Below are positions 1-8,034 of a DNA stretch of 16,313 bases, in pieces (position 1 is the stretch's first letter; the number at the start of each line of letters is the position of its first letter). Location of the stretch: NCBI GenBank assembly GCA_026770575.1, contig MU657174.1:500021-516333 (forward strand), read 5' to 3'. The stretch comes from Pelagophyceae sp. CCMP2097 (Eukaryota; Sar; Pelagophyceae). Made by a program: the position numbers and the translations under genes. The notes under the pieces were generated by a model, which searched no databases, was not told the DNA's origin, and worked only from the letters and a program-made list of their open reading frames with translations.

Positions 1-409
1 CTGACTACCCTCGCCCACGACCGACCTACCCTCGCCCACGACCTCACCGAATCCCTCTTATCCACCAGCTCCGAAGCCCGGCGACCCCTATTCGCGCGCG
101 ACGTCCGTTCGAAAGTTCTCGAGGACCCTTCACCTTCGACCCGCCGTCGCGGCCAAGGCGGCGGGTATTCTGATACACACAACTGCCGTGGTCCAGCCGC
201 CTGCGCCGCGGGCCTCGACCCTTGCTCGGCACACCAATCAGGCGTGCTGGATGACAAGAGAAGCCGGGAATAGGAACTGGCCGAGGGTGTGCTGCGCCGT
301 GCCCACTGCTCTGGGACGTCGCGCCGGCAAGTCGAGCGAGCTCTTCTGCAAGACGCTCGATTCGATCAGTTTCCAGTTTTCATTTATGTTACACGCCGTG
401 CTGGCTGGG
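1..409. other. gene-free left edge
   Basis: No convincing gene is seen. The open frames here and just downstream on the plus strand are Arg/Ala/Pro-rich or run antisense to the methionine sulfoxide reductase gene. The only structure noted is a short tandem duplication at 5-43. Confidence 0.5.
5..43. repeat. two-copy 21-bp tandem repeat
   Basis: An 18-base unit ctaccctcgcccacgacc occurs at 5-22 and again at 26-43, a period of 21 bases. It may continue to the left of the window. No function is evident. Confidence 0.7.
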
Positions 410-1105
410 CTATCGCCGCGGCGCGTCTTCGGCGCAGACGGCGTTTTGCGGGCATTTCGTCTCCACGAGGCGGCCGGACTCGAGGAGCGCTTTTGCGAGC
501 GCGCCGTACGCGGCTTCGTAGGGCGGCCGGCCCTGCTCGTCGTGGAACTGGAGGCAGACTTCCGCTTGAACGGCCGCGAACATTTCTGAGTCGAGGACCC
601 AGACCGCGCCGGACCCCAGCGTGTCCGCGTCGCCGCCTTTCCCGGCGACGAGCGTCATGTTCCGGAAGTTGGCCGCGCGGAGCTGCGCACCAAAGGCGCC
701 TTCCAAGCCGCCGGGTAATCCGACGGTGGCGCGGTACTGCGCGCCCGCATCGGCATAGTCAGCGCGCGCGTAGATCGGCGGCTCCGAGCCGGACAGCGCG
801 ACGAACGATTCGAAGTAGACTGTCGCGGCACCAGCGAAGTCGTCGGCTTCCAGGTCGAGCACCACGACTTCGGCGGCGCCGTTTTCGGTGTAGCTCCGTT
901 CGCCGCCGTAGCAGAGCTCACTCGCCTCCGTGCCGCCGGCGTAGGCCGCCGCGGCGGTGAGGTTGCCGTTATTGCGCAGTAGTATGCGTTGTTCGAAGTC
1001 GATGAAATCGTGCTGCCGCCCCCAAAAACAACCGGAACCGAACCAAAAGGGCACGGCCTCGCCGCACCAAACGGACACGGCCAGCGCGACCGCGCGGAGG
1101 CGCAT
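410..1105 (-). CDS. secreted peptide-methionine sulfoxide reductase A-like protein
   Basis: MsrA enzymes reduce methionine-S-sulfoxide in proteins, using a nucleophilic cysteine recycled by other thiols. The 231-residue product has the signature GCFWG with the candidate nucleophile at C26, then a YAGG motif at 55-58. E79 in the AAEVV stretch and D119/Y124 in DAGAQYRA match the conserved Glu, Asp and Tyr of the family. The usual Glu two residues after GCFWG is Gln here (Q31). Two C-terminal cysteines, C218 and C224, could be resolving cysteines. I chose the ATG at 1105 because residues 1-18 form a signal peptide-like hydrophobic stretch directly before the domain. The frame is open further upstream to 1270, but that extension lies partly in an inverted repeat. 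The enzyme is inferred to work in the secretory pathway, a plastid or outside the cell. The fold assignment is fairly sure; activity is not. Confidence 0.8.
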   Translation of the reverse strand: MRLRAVALAVSVWCGEAVPFWFGSGCFWGRQHDFIDFEQRILLRNNGNLTAAAAYAGGTEASELCYGGERSYTENGAAEVVVLDLEADDFAGAATVYFESFVALSGSEPPIYARADYADAGAQYRATVGLPGGLEGAFGAQLRAANFRNMTLVAGKGGDADTLGSGAVWVLDSEMFAAVQAEVCLQFHDEQGRPPYEAAYGALAKALLESGRLVETKCPQNAVCAEDAPRR

Positions 1106-1597
1106 CCGGCCACAGCTCTCCGCAAGGACCGAAGAACGAGCCTGCTGCAGACGCGGCGACGCCAACAAGCCGCGCCGTGTCGCTAAAGTTTGTTTTGAGG
1201 GAGAGTGAATCGGTTGCTTGCTTAAGATCCACCCTGGGGCGGGCGAATTCCCAAAGGTGATGCCGCTCACTTTTCAGGTCATGGGGTCAGTCGGTCGGTC
1301 GAGGCCTTTTGAGGCCGACCGACTGAGATTTTACCAGGTAAATACCAGTAAATAGAGGTATTTGTCAACAAATACCACGCCTGGAGGCATTGTTCGCAAC
1401 GGCGATCTACTATTCGCAGAGCGTCAGGACTCTCCCACACGTGCGGCGGCGCCGCGCACCGCGTGCGTCCACCGTCCGCGGGACCGTCACCTCGGGGGCC
1501 TCTGCCTCTGCGCTCGAGGGCGCGTCTTGCTCGTCGCCGAGCGCTGCGTGTAGGTGGCTTTTAAAGGCGGCGAGAATCTGGCGCGCGTGGCCTCGAG
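1106..1597. other. gene-free stretch with left inverted repeat
   Basis: This interval holds the presumed 5' region of the MsrA-like gene, the left copy of the 41-bp inverted repeat (1229-1269) and a GGTC/GACC-rich imperfect palindrome around 1283-1326. An AT-richer stretch follows at 1326-1380. Small open frames after 1362 are not convincing. Confidence 0.5.
1229..1269 (+). repeat. left 41-bp inverted repeat
   Basis: Bases 1229-1269 are the reverse complement of 2312-2352 with one mismatch. The inner 34 bases (1236-1269 against 2312-2345) are identical and include GAATTCCCAAAGGTGATGCC. Such terminal-repeat symmetry suits a mobile or fold-back element. No target-site duplication was found. 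Confidence 0.85.
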
Positions 1598-2257
1598 ATG
1601 TTCTGCATCGTCAAGGTCTGCGTGCGGCCGGGCACCGGCGATCTGAAATCGAAGTTCATGACGATCCTCGAAGGTGACCTCTTAACGTTCGTCTTCGAGA
1701 AGATCGTCGGAGAGCTGTCGGCCGAGGCTGCGCTGCTCGTCGGAGACCTGCAGCGCGTCACGCTGCTGCTCGGCACTATCGAGGCAGAGCCGGAATGCAC
1801 TAACGACGCGGCGGGCAAGTACTTCAGCATGGACTTGAAGTCCATCACTTTCGTCGTGTCGCAGCGAGCGACGGCGACGGCGGCGCGGCGCACCAACCAT
1901 CCTGTGGACCTCCTCACGCGCGAGTCCATGGCGAGCGGGCTGCCCGAGTGGAGCGACTTGGGCCATGCTGCGTACAGCACGCTGTTCCAGAAGCTGCGCG
2001 GCGTGCTCGAGGCGGACGCGTGCTTCTTCCGCGACTTGGAGCAGGGCACGATCGCCCACGGCGCAAATCCAGCGCCGGCGTCAAGGCCGCGACCGACGCT
2101 GCCCGCGGCTGAGACTCCACCGCCGCCGCCACAGCCCGGGGCGTTAAATAGCCCAGGCCCAGGGCAGGAGACGGCTCCGCGACGTATATTGTGCGTAATG
2201 CCTTTGCCGCGCCAGCTTCTCGGCCGTCTCCGACCGACCGACCGACCGACCGACTGA
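1598..2257 (+). CDS. unrecognised protein inside the inverted-repeat element
   Basis: I do not recognise this 219-residue protein. Residues 1-150 look like a real soluble domain: codons end mostly in G or C, and predicted strands and helices alternate (MFCIVKVCV, then FVFEKIVGEL, then LLVGDLQRVTLLLG). From about residue 155 it becomes Pro-rich and the last ten residues come from the GACC tetranucleotide repeat. The true C-terminus may therefore differ, or the stop may have been acquired from the repeat. The ATG at 1598 is the first good one in frame. The short N-terminal module vaguely resembles a ubiquitin-like header as in oomycete Crinkler-type proteins. That is a weak inference and could be wrong. 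No signal peptide or membrane segment is seen. Confidence 0.55.
   Translation: MFCIVKVCVRPGTGDLKSKFMTILEGDLLTFVFEKIVGELSAEAALLVGDLQRVTLLLGTIEAEPECTNDAAGKYFSMDLKSITFVVSQRATATAARRTNHPVDLLTRESMASGLPEWSDLGHAAYSTLFQKLRGVLEADACFFRDLEQGTIAHGANPAPASRPRPTLPAAETPPPPPQPGALNSPGPGQETAPRRILCVMPLPRQLLGRLRPTDRPTD
2228..2257. repeat. GACC tetranucleotide run
   Basis: Five or more tandem ACCG/GACC units end in GACTGAGAT. The same GACCGACTGAGAT end occurs at 1314-1326, inside the other end of the inverted-repeat element. It overlaps the C-terminal codons of the gene at 1598-2257. Confidence 0.7.
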
Positions 2258-2571
2258 GATATTTGGCGACACCCCCCCGACAGAGTTTTTTGCCCAATCT
2301 CGGTCGGTAAATGAGCGGCATCACCTTTGGGAATTCGCCCGCCCCTGGGTGGGGCTGGCCCAAAGGGGAATAACCGTCAAACCCGAGTCGAAGGTAGGCT
2401 TCCAGGCCCGGAGGCCCGGAGCCAAGGCCTCGGAGAGCGCGTCAGCACATATAGCGGTTGGTCAGGTAGGTCATTCCGAGTCTCACTGGTTCATTTCTCC
2501 GTGGTAGCGTCGCCAGATCGGAGTCATCGGTGGCCTACCTCGAGTCCACGACGTGCGCGCAACTGTCCACC
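2258..2571. other. right end of element and upstream region of the MYND/RING gene
   Basis: This interval contains a C-run, the right inverted repeat (2312-2352) and then GC-rich sequence leading to the Kozak-like start at 2572. An in-frame stop at 2467-2469 bounds the MYND gene's frame. No TATA-like box stands out. Confidence 0.4.
2312..2352 (-). repeat. right 41-bp inverted repeat
   Basis: This is the partner of 1229-1269 in opposite orientation (34 identical bases, one mismatch, then six identical). It lies 220 bp upstream of the start of the MYND/RING/Sel1 gene and may supply part of its promoter. Confidence 0.85.
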
Positions 2572-4686
2572 ATGGGGGACGAGCTCGCGCGGCTCGACAA
2601 GCGGCAAGGCGCGGAGGCTGATACCTTGGGCAGGCTCGAGTGCGGCCTCTTCGAGCAAAGCGAAAGGCTTTCGCAACTGGAGGACGCCACCTCGCGTTCT
2701 CTCCTTGCTGTCGAGCCGGACCCTGGGCCCTGGGCCGAGTCCAAAGCCGAGGCGCAATCGCTCCCCGTGGTGCCCCCGCAATTAGCGGCGCTCTCGCAAT
2801 TAGCGGAGCGTGTTGAGCTCCTCGAGGAATCGTCAGAAATCGATCAGGCGACTAAGGAGCGGGCTGCTACCGTCGACGGCGCCGTCGTGTCACTCGTCGC
2901 TTCGCGCGACTGCCAGGCGGAAATGCTGCGATGCCAGGCGGAAATGCTGCGATGCCAGGCGGAAAAGCTGCAATCCCTCCAAGACACCGTCATCGCCCTC
3001 GCGGCGCGCCTTGAGGCGCAGTTGACTGACTTCGCCGTGTTTCAAGTCGGGATCGGCCCCCCGTCTCTCGCCGAGGCGGCCTTCCAGCCACGGTCGCATC
3101 CAGCGTTCCGTCCTGACGGCTTGTACGAGGACGCAGGACCGGACGACCTCCCAACTCGCAGCTTTATCGGCGACCTTGTGGGGCCGGCGAACACGGCTTC
3201 GCTCTTCGCCGTTCCGGGCTGCGACCTTAACGGTGACTTCGACGTCGTTTACGACAACAGCAGTTCTGGCGTTTGCGTCGTCGGCATTTACGTTCGCGGC
3301 ACTGCGCCAGAGGGCGAACCTGCCTTCGAGGTCACCGCTCGGAACGGCCGGTCGAGCTACTGGCGGGCTGTGAAAACACTTTACCATTCGCTTTACGACA
3401 AAAGTTTGGACCTCGGAACGCCCGGAGAGCCCGGCACTTCGCCAGCCACGACGCCGTCAGCCACTACGGCGGTCCGCAGTTTACTGGGCGAACGAGAGCG
3501 GAATCACGCCGACCTTTTGCGCCTCGTCGAGGGAAAAGATCCGCGCCTCCAAATCGACTTGGCGATAGCCCCTACGGGGGCCCGAACCGTGCCCAAGCCC
3601 TGCTGCGTCTGCGACGCGCCGAAGGGCAAGCACTGCACCAATTGCAAATCGCGCCACTACTGCTCCAAGGCGTGCCAGCTCGTAGACTGGAAGGAGCGCG
3701 GCCACAACAAGGCGTGCAAGCAGATGGCTGCCGACTTCCAGGACCGCCTCCTCGATGAGCTCATGCCGCTGAAGGTGAAGATCAAGGAGGAGCCGGCCAT
3801 TGCCGAGGGCATGGCGCCGGCAGCTGGTTTGAAGGCGACGCCGCGCTTCCCGGCTGTTCTGACGGCAGCGGCGGAGGTCAAGCCCACCGCGTCGAACGAT
3901 TGCGCGCCGGCCTGGCTGGGCACCTGCGCCATCTGCCTGGACCAGATTCCAGTCAACGGAAGCGCACAAACTTTCTTCTCGTGCTGCGGCAATTATATTT
4001 GCAAAGACTGCGCCGACAAGTGCGTCGAGTACGACACACGTTGCCCGCTCTGCCGAGCGCCAGCCCCCTCGCATTCCGAGTGGCTCCGCCGAATACAGAA
4101 GCACGCGGACGCGGGCGACGCCAACGCGCAGGTGCAGCTTGGAGGCGCGTATCAAACTGGTGACATGAGTCTGAAGAAGAGCATTAAGCGGGCGGTCCAG
4201 CTGTACGAGCGCGCTGCGGCGCAAGGACACGCATTCGCTCAGACGAAATTGGGCAATTGTTATCAATTTGGGGACGGTGTCAAGATCAACTACAAGACCG
4301 CCGCGCAGTGGTACCGGCGCGCAGCCGAGCAAGGATTTCCCATTGCGCAGTACAACCTCGGCACAATGTTCGACAACGGCCTGGGCGTGGCCCAGTCGCA
4401 ATACGAAGCCGTGAAGTGGTTCCGGCTCGCCGCGGCGCAGGGCCATCCAGGCGCGCTTTACTTTCTCGGCACGTGTTACGCAAACGGCCACGGAGGGCCG
4501 CCGGACCTCGTCGAGGCGCTGCGCTACTACAAGCTCGCCGCGGCCAAGGGGCACGCCGGCGCTGTGGCCAAGGTCGAGAAGATGAGCCCACTTCGCACTG
4601 AACGTCAACTAGACACGACCGTCGCCGCCGATTCAATCCCTTCCAAAGGACGTGCCGCAGCCGAGGCACTCGCCGCAGCATCGTAA
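2572..4686 (+). CDS. coiled-coil, MYND finger, RING-like, Sel1-repeat protein
   Basis: A 704-residue intracellular protein. Residues ~1-155 are rich in Glu, Leu and Ala and look coiled-coil, including three copies of a seven-residue unit CQAEMLR. A MYND zinc finger has all eight ligands: C344, C347, C355, C358, C364, C368, H378, C382. A RING-like domain follows with C452, C455, C471/C472, C477, C480, C491, C494. The spacing is unusual, with a CCG and IC..C core. Four Sel1-like repeats fill ~517-663 (AAAQGH..AQ..LG patterns). MYND and Sel1 modules bind proteins, and RING domains often serve ubiquitin transfer, so an adaptor or E3-like scaffold is inferred. The ATG at 2572 sits in CCACCATGG, a strong Kozak context; there is no ATG further upstream before the stop at 2467. 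The frame is uninterrupted, so it is probably intron-free. Confidence 0.88.
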   Translation: MGDELARLDKRQGAEADTLGRLECGLFEQSERLSQLEDATSRSLLAVEPDPGPWAESKAEAQSLPVVPPQLAALSQLAERVELLEESSEIDQATKERAATVDGAVVSLVASRDCQAEMLRCQAEMLRCQAEKLQSLQDTVIALAARLEAQLTDFAVFQVGIGPPSLAEAAFQPRSHPAFRPDGLYEDAGPDDLPTRSFIGDLVGPANTASLFAVPGCDLNGDFDVVYDNSSSGVCVVGIYVRGTAPEGEPAFEVTARNGRSSYWRAVKTLYHSLYDKSLDLGTPGEPGTSPATTPSATTAVRSLLGERERNHADLLRLVEGKDPRLQIDLAIAPTGARTVPKPCCVCDAPKGKHCTNCKSRHYCSKACQLVDWKERGHNKACKQMAADFQDRLLDELMPLKVKIKEEPAIAEGMAPAAGLKATPRFPAVLTAAAEVKPTASNDCAPAWLGTCAICLDQIPVNGSAQTFFSCCGNYICKDCADKCVEYDTRCPLCRAPAPSHSEWLRRIQKHADAGDANAQVQLGGAYQTGDMSLKKSIKRAVQLYERAAAQGHAFAQTKLGNCYQFGDGVKINYKTAAQWYRRAAEQGFPIAQYNLGTMFDNGLGVAQSQYEAVKWFRLAAAQGHPGALYFLGTCYANGHGGPPDLVEALRYYKLAAAKGHAGAVAKVEKMSPLRTERQLDTTVAADSIPSKGRAAAEALAAAS
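2911..2973 (+). repeat. three tandem 21-bp units inside the coding sequence
   Basis: The unit tgccaggcggaaatgctgcg plus one base is present at 2911-2931 and 2932-2952, identical, and at 2953-2973 with changes near its end. It encodes three heptads in the N-terminal coiled coil of the MYND/RING protein, and its length keeps frame and heptad register. Confidence 0.92.
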
Positions 4687-5067
4687 GCAAGCAACCGCCC
4701 TGCATCCCCTGAGAGCGGTGGAACAGCCCCCATCGAGGCCCAAGCTGTGTCAGCCGGGACTGCGATGCCGAGTCGATGGGGGAGTCCGTGCGGACGAGTG
4801 GAAACGCGCCTCGAGTTCGACGCGTGGACAGCTGTGCGCATCGCTGGGAAACGGAAAGGCTCGAGCGACCACGTCCTCAGGTGGGCCCCTCTACTGAGTC
4901 TACTCGTGGGTCCCTCAACTTGGCAAGCTCGCGCTCGAGCGGCACGCCCACGGGCTCGTGCGCAGCTCTAGACGCTGGCGGCTTGCCAAAGAGGGCCCTC
5001 CGGCTTGCGAGCCGACGCAGATTAGACCATGTGGATCCGATGCGATGAAGGTCGAATAGGAGCGCCG
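4687..5067. other. intergenic region between convergent genes
   Basis: This 381-bp stretch separates the stops of the MYND/RING gene and the glycosyltransferase gene. Open frames in it are short and composition-driven. It begins with AAGCAAGCAACCG, which also occurs inverted near 1209-1221. No RNA gene or clear polyadenylation signal was found. Confidence 0.45.
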
Positions 5068-6789
5068 TCAGAGATCTTCCATTACGTGCCGCAGCGCGAT
5101 GGCCGCGACGGCGCTCGGTGAGAACCGCGTCGAGACGAGTTCGTAGGCGGCGCTCGACGGCCGCGGCCCGGCCTGGAACGCGCTCGCCGCGGCGTGCATC
5201 GCGACTGCCACGTCGGCCGCGTGGATGATCGAGTAGCCTGTTGACGCGTCGACCTGCGTTCCAAAAACCTCGGGGAGTGGCGTTCCAACTCGGGGCGCGG
5301 CACGCCTCCACGAGGGAACTCACGCCGCGCGTTTCGATGGCGAACGTCTGGTCTTGGTCAAAAGGCAGCCATTCGCCGGGCCCAGTGGCGTTGGTGCAGA
5401 CGACTTTCAGGCCCATGAGGAGCGCCTCGTGGATTGGCAGCCCCCAGCCCTCGCCGCGCGTGGCCAGGACGAAGACGTCTGCGAGGCCGTAGAGCGCTCG
5501 GAGCTGGCCTCGTGAGAGGCCGCCGGGCCCGAGCCAGATGGCGTTTGCGGCGCCGGCGTACTTCTCGCGCGCCGCCTTGAGGACGCGGCCGAGGTCGGGG
5601 TCGCCGGCCTCCCACGATGGCCGCTGCGAGTGGACTAAGAGTTGCGCGTCGCCGTCGCGAAACGTGCCGAAGAACGCCTCGAGTAAAATTTCAAATCCTT
5701 TCCGACGCTCCCACTTGCCCACGGCGAGGAACGTCGTCGTCTCGCGGTTTCGGACGTAGCCCAGGCGCAGCAGCCTCTGCAGCATTGCCGCGGACGACGC
5801 GGAATCGACGGCGTCGGGCGAGAAGAGTTCCGCGTCGACGGCTTCGGGAAGCACGCGCAGCCGGGCCCGCGGCACGCCTACCGCGCATGTGCGCGACAGG
5901 CAGTCTGCGTTGCAACGTTGGGCGCACCGGCTTGCGCGAACTGTTCTGCGGCCCATCTCGTCGGCGCCCAGACTCGCCGCGCTCGTAAAGCGCAGGCGTA
6001 GACCGCAGCGTCGCGGCCCGGCGCATATAAGCGCTCGACCATCAACCGCGCGACGTCGACATTTGCGACGCCGCCGCAGTCCGAGCCGTGGACGATTGTG
6101 ACCCTGCTCTTCGCCTGAAGCGGCGGCGCGGCCAGGGCCCGGAGTGCAAACGCCTCGCGGCCGAAGAGTTCGCCGTACATGTTTTCGTCGCAATTTACCC
6201 GGACCGCGAAGCGCGCCGGTTTGACTGCGTCGTTGAGGGCTCGGAAGCCGTTGACGAGGCCGAGCATCTCGACGAAAAAGCCAGAGAAATCGCAGCCCAC
6301 GAGCATAAGCCAGACGACGAGGACCGCGGCCGCCTCGTCGACCGCGCACGCCAACAAAGGCGGCGGTAAAGGCTCGACGACGCACTCGTTTCCGGCTTGG
6401 AGGAGCTTCACGGGACCGTATCCAAAGGCCCACGCAGCCGTGACGATTCCCCGCGAGACGCGCGCTTGCTTGGTTGCGCCCTTGAAGACCCTCAAAGCGC
6501 AGCGCCGGCCGCCGCAGCCCACGGCGCCGTCGCAGTGCTCAAAAGTGCCGTTTTCGACGTCTAGAGCGTACTCCACGTATCTGTCAAACGCGGCCCCATC
6601 CGCGGTCGTCAGCGTCACGGCGCCGTCGGCGCCGCAGGCGAGGCGCGCGCCCGCGTCTGTTTCGGCGGGCTGGCCCATCATGCGCATGCCGGGCGCCCAG
6701 CGCTCCGAGCAGGCCTCGTCGCGCAGCATGTACGACGCCGGCGCCACAACACGCCGCGGGAACAGGCACCACACCACGGCGGCGAGCAT
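5068..6789 (-). CDS. GT4-type glycosyltransferase, three exons
   Basis: A retaining GT-B glycosyltransferase that would use a nucleotide sugar; the sugar and acceptor are unknown. Exons are 5928-6789, 5324-5877 and 5068-5253, giving 533 residues. Intron 1 (5878-5927, 50 nt, GTGCGC...GTAG) and intron 2 (5254-5323, 70 nt, GTGAGT...GCAG) both restore the frame: AQAG joins VPRARLRVLPEAVD, and ETRG joins VDASTGYSIIHAADV. Diagnostic motifs are GKWERRKG at 341-348 and the EX7E pair E430/E438 in GEGWGLPIHEA. The first ATG after an in-frame stop (6829-6831) gives a hydrophobic N-terminus, a signal peptide or anchor, so a Golgi/ER-lumen location is inferred. The ~280-residue N-terminal part contains a FSGFFVEM segment and HGSD, as in related GT-B enzymes. 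The 5' exon could hide a further intron near 6300-6370. Confidence in the family is high. Confidence 0.85.
5254..5323 (-). other. intron 2 of the glycosyltransferase gene
   Basis: 70 nt beginning GTGAGT and ending GGAACGCAG, phase 0 on both sides. Removing it replaces an Arg-rich tail by a family-like C-terminus ending RHVMEDL before a TGA at 5068-5070. A GAG acceptor 15 nt earlier would also keep frame; CAG is preferred. Confidence 0.8.
5878..5927 (-). other. intron 1 of the glycosyltransferase gene
   Basis: 50 nt, GTGCGC to GCGGTAG, phase 1. It contains the frame break between the N- and C-terminal Rossmann-like halves. Splicing gives the conserved sequence WAAEQFAQAGVPRARLRVLP, typical of the family linker. 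Confidence 0.88.
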
Positions 6790-6941
6790 CGCCCAGGCCA
6801 CGCGCGGCGGGGAGCGCCTGGCCCTCGGTCAGGACGCGCGGCGGATATCGCCGAAACACGAACCCTCTAGGTAGAGGTCTGGCGGCCGTTCGCAAGCCCC
6901 GCGGCGAGATGACTGAATTCGCGGCAAAACGCATTCACTTT

Positions 6942-7667
6942 TCAGGAGCAGACGCAGCACTTATGCGGCTGCTGCGGGTCGTACTGGGAGATGTCTTCGG
7001 GGGCGTCTGTTCTTCGCGCCTCGACTTGGCCGAGGTTGGTTTCGCCACTCGCTTCCATCAACAAGTCGAGGCCGCGCCGTCGCGGCGCCGCGGGCGGGGC
7101 GTAGGCGCCGGGGGCGTAGGCCGGCGGCGCGTAGACGTTTGTCACGTAGGCCGGCGGCGCGTAGGGCGGCGCGTCGCAGGGTACGCCCTCGACGGTCTGC
7201 GCCGTCGCGGCGTACAGCGTCTCCGCGGTCGGGAACGAGCACTCGCCCACCGCCGCGTGCGCCGAGGGCACCTCGTCGACGAAGAGCATCTCCGCCTCTT
7301 GCGCCTCGCCCGCGTCGCGCGACGCCGCGCGCAGCGCCGAGCGCGCGGCGAGGGCCAGTTCCTGGTCCACGCCGCGGTCGCCGTGCGACCGGAGGCCCGG
7401 GCCGACCGGGTGGTGGGCGCCGCCTACGACGCGGAGCGTGGCGCGGCGCATTCCGACGGCCGTGAACGCACTCGAGAGTCCCCGCTGGCGCCGGAGGCGA
7501 ATAGCCGTCTGCCGCGCGGTCGCTTCGGCCGCGCGGCGCTCGCGCGCCCGCCGGTGCGCGATGATCACGGCGACCTGGCGGGGCGCGCCTTGACGACGCC
7601 GCGGCGGGCGCGCTCTGAAACAGTTGCGTTTCGTATCCAGGAACGTCGCGGATCGACTCACCGACAT
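6942..7667 (-). CDS. hypothetical protein with Pro/Tyr/Ala-rich tail
   Basis: I do not recognise this protein. The frame from the ATG at 7667 gives 241 residues. An Arg-rich first half is followed by a Glu/Ala-rich helix around EAQEAEMLFVDEV. A repetitive YAPPAY / VYAPPAY / GAYAPPA segment comes next, then a tail ending in CCVCS. The tail's codons end in G or C, unlike a shadow frame. The start is doubtful: directly after ATGTCG is a perfect donor GTGAGT, with an acceptor CTGTTTCAG 47 nt on (intron 7615-7661). If it is spliced, the body joins an upstream frame containing NVTFCRVGDPAAL (7662 up to ~7837), whose own start is unresolved. A tiny first exon at 7860-7877 (MTLLFP) with an AAG acceptor at 7778 would fit in phase. 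The gene lies 152 bp upstream of the glycosyltransferase on the same strand. Confidence 0.55.
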   Translation of the reverse strand: MSVSRSATFLDTKRNCFRARPPRRRQGAPRQVAVIIAHRRARERRAAEATARQTAIRLRRQRGLSSAFTAVGMRRATLRVVGGAHHPVGPGLRSHGDRGVDQELALAARSALRAASRDAGEAQEAEMLFVDEVPSAHAAVGECSFPTAETLYAATAQTVEGVPCDAPPYAPPAYVTNVYAPPAYAPGAYAPPAAPRRRGLDLLMEASGETNLGQVEARRTDAPEDISQYDPQQPHKCCVCS

Positions 7668-8034
7668 GCCGACGGGCTCTTCGGCCGGGCCAGGACGGCG
7701 AGCCCCGCGGACCGCGCCGGGCGTCGAACCGGCGCGGTTAGCGCGGCCGGGTCGCCGACGCGACAGAAGGTCACGTTCTTGCGTGGGCACAAGCAGTTTT
7801 TAGATGAAATTTTGGTGCGTCAGATTACTACGTCAACGTCGACGGACAAAGAAGTCTACTGGGAACAATAATGTCATCTTAATCTATAGATATGGACGCA
7901 TCGTCGGCCTTTGGGGCTCCTTCAGCTAGGGTGGTTCAACGGGCATTCCTCTTTCCAAGGTGGCCCAGCCCCACCCGGATCGCAACCCGGACGTAGTCTC
8001 GGAACAATTACAATTACACACTCGCGCGCCGTTT
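7668..8034. other. stretch between two minus-strand genes, possible 5' exons
   Basis: On the minus strand the frame containing NVTFCRVGDPAAL is open from about 7837 down to 7662 without an ATG. It may be an upstream exon of the hypothetical gene next to it. The segment 7800-7900 is AT-richer. No other gene is supported. Confidence 0.4.

Larger units (their letters stand above)
1229..2352. mobile_element. putative inverted-repeat-bounded element with one gene
   Basis: About 1.1 kb lies between the two 41-bp inverted repeats. Just inside both ends are runs of GGTC/GACC (1283-1326 and 2231-2257), and the string CCGACCGACTGAGAT appears at both. The only credible gene inside is the unrecognised ORF at 1598-2257, which does not look like a transposase. 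It could be a non-autonomous element that captured a gene, a fold-back element, or two unrelated insertions in opposite orientation flanking a host gene. Confidence 0.45.

Noticed and set aside
289..960. Plus-strand frame of 223 codons
   Set aside because: Arg/Pro-rich composition and antisense to the MsrA-like gene, which has family motifs.
2911..2973. CRISPR-like array
   Set aside because: The units are contiguous without spacers and encode heptads inside a gene.
3481..4608. Minus-strand frame of 375 codons
   Set aside because: It is antisense to the MYND/RING/Sel1 gene. In GC-rich coding DNA the opposite frame is often free of stops.
6909..7871. Plus-strand frame of 320 codons
   Set aside because: Arg/Gly/Val-rich and opposite to the hypothetical gene with the YAPP repeats, which has a more natural composition.
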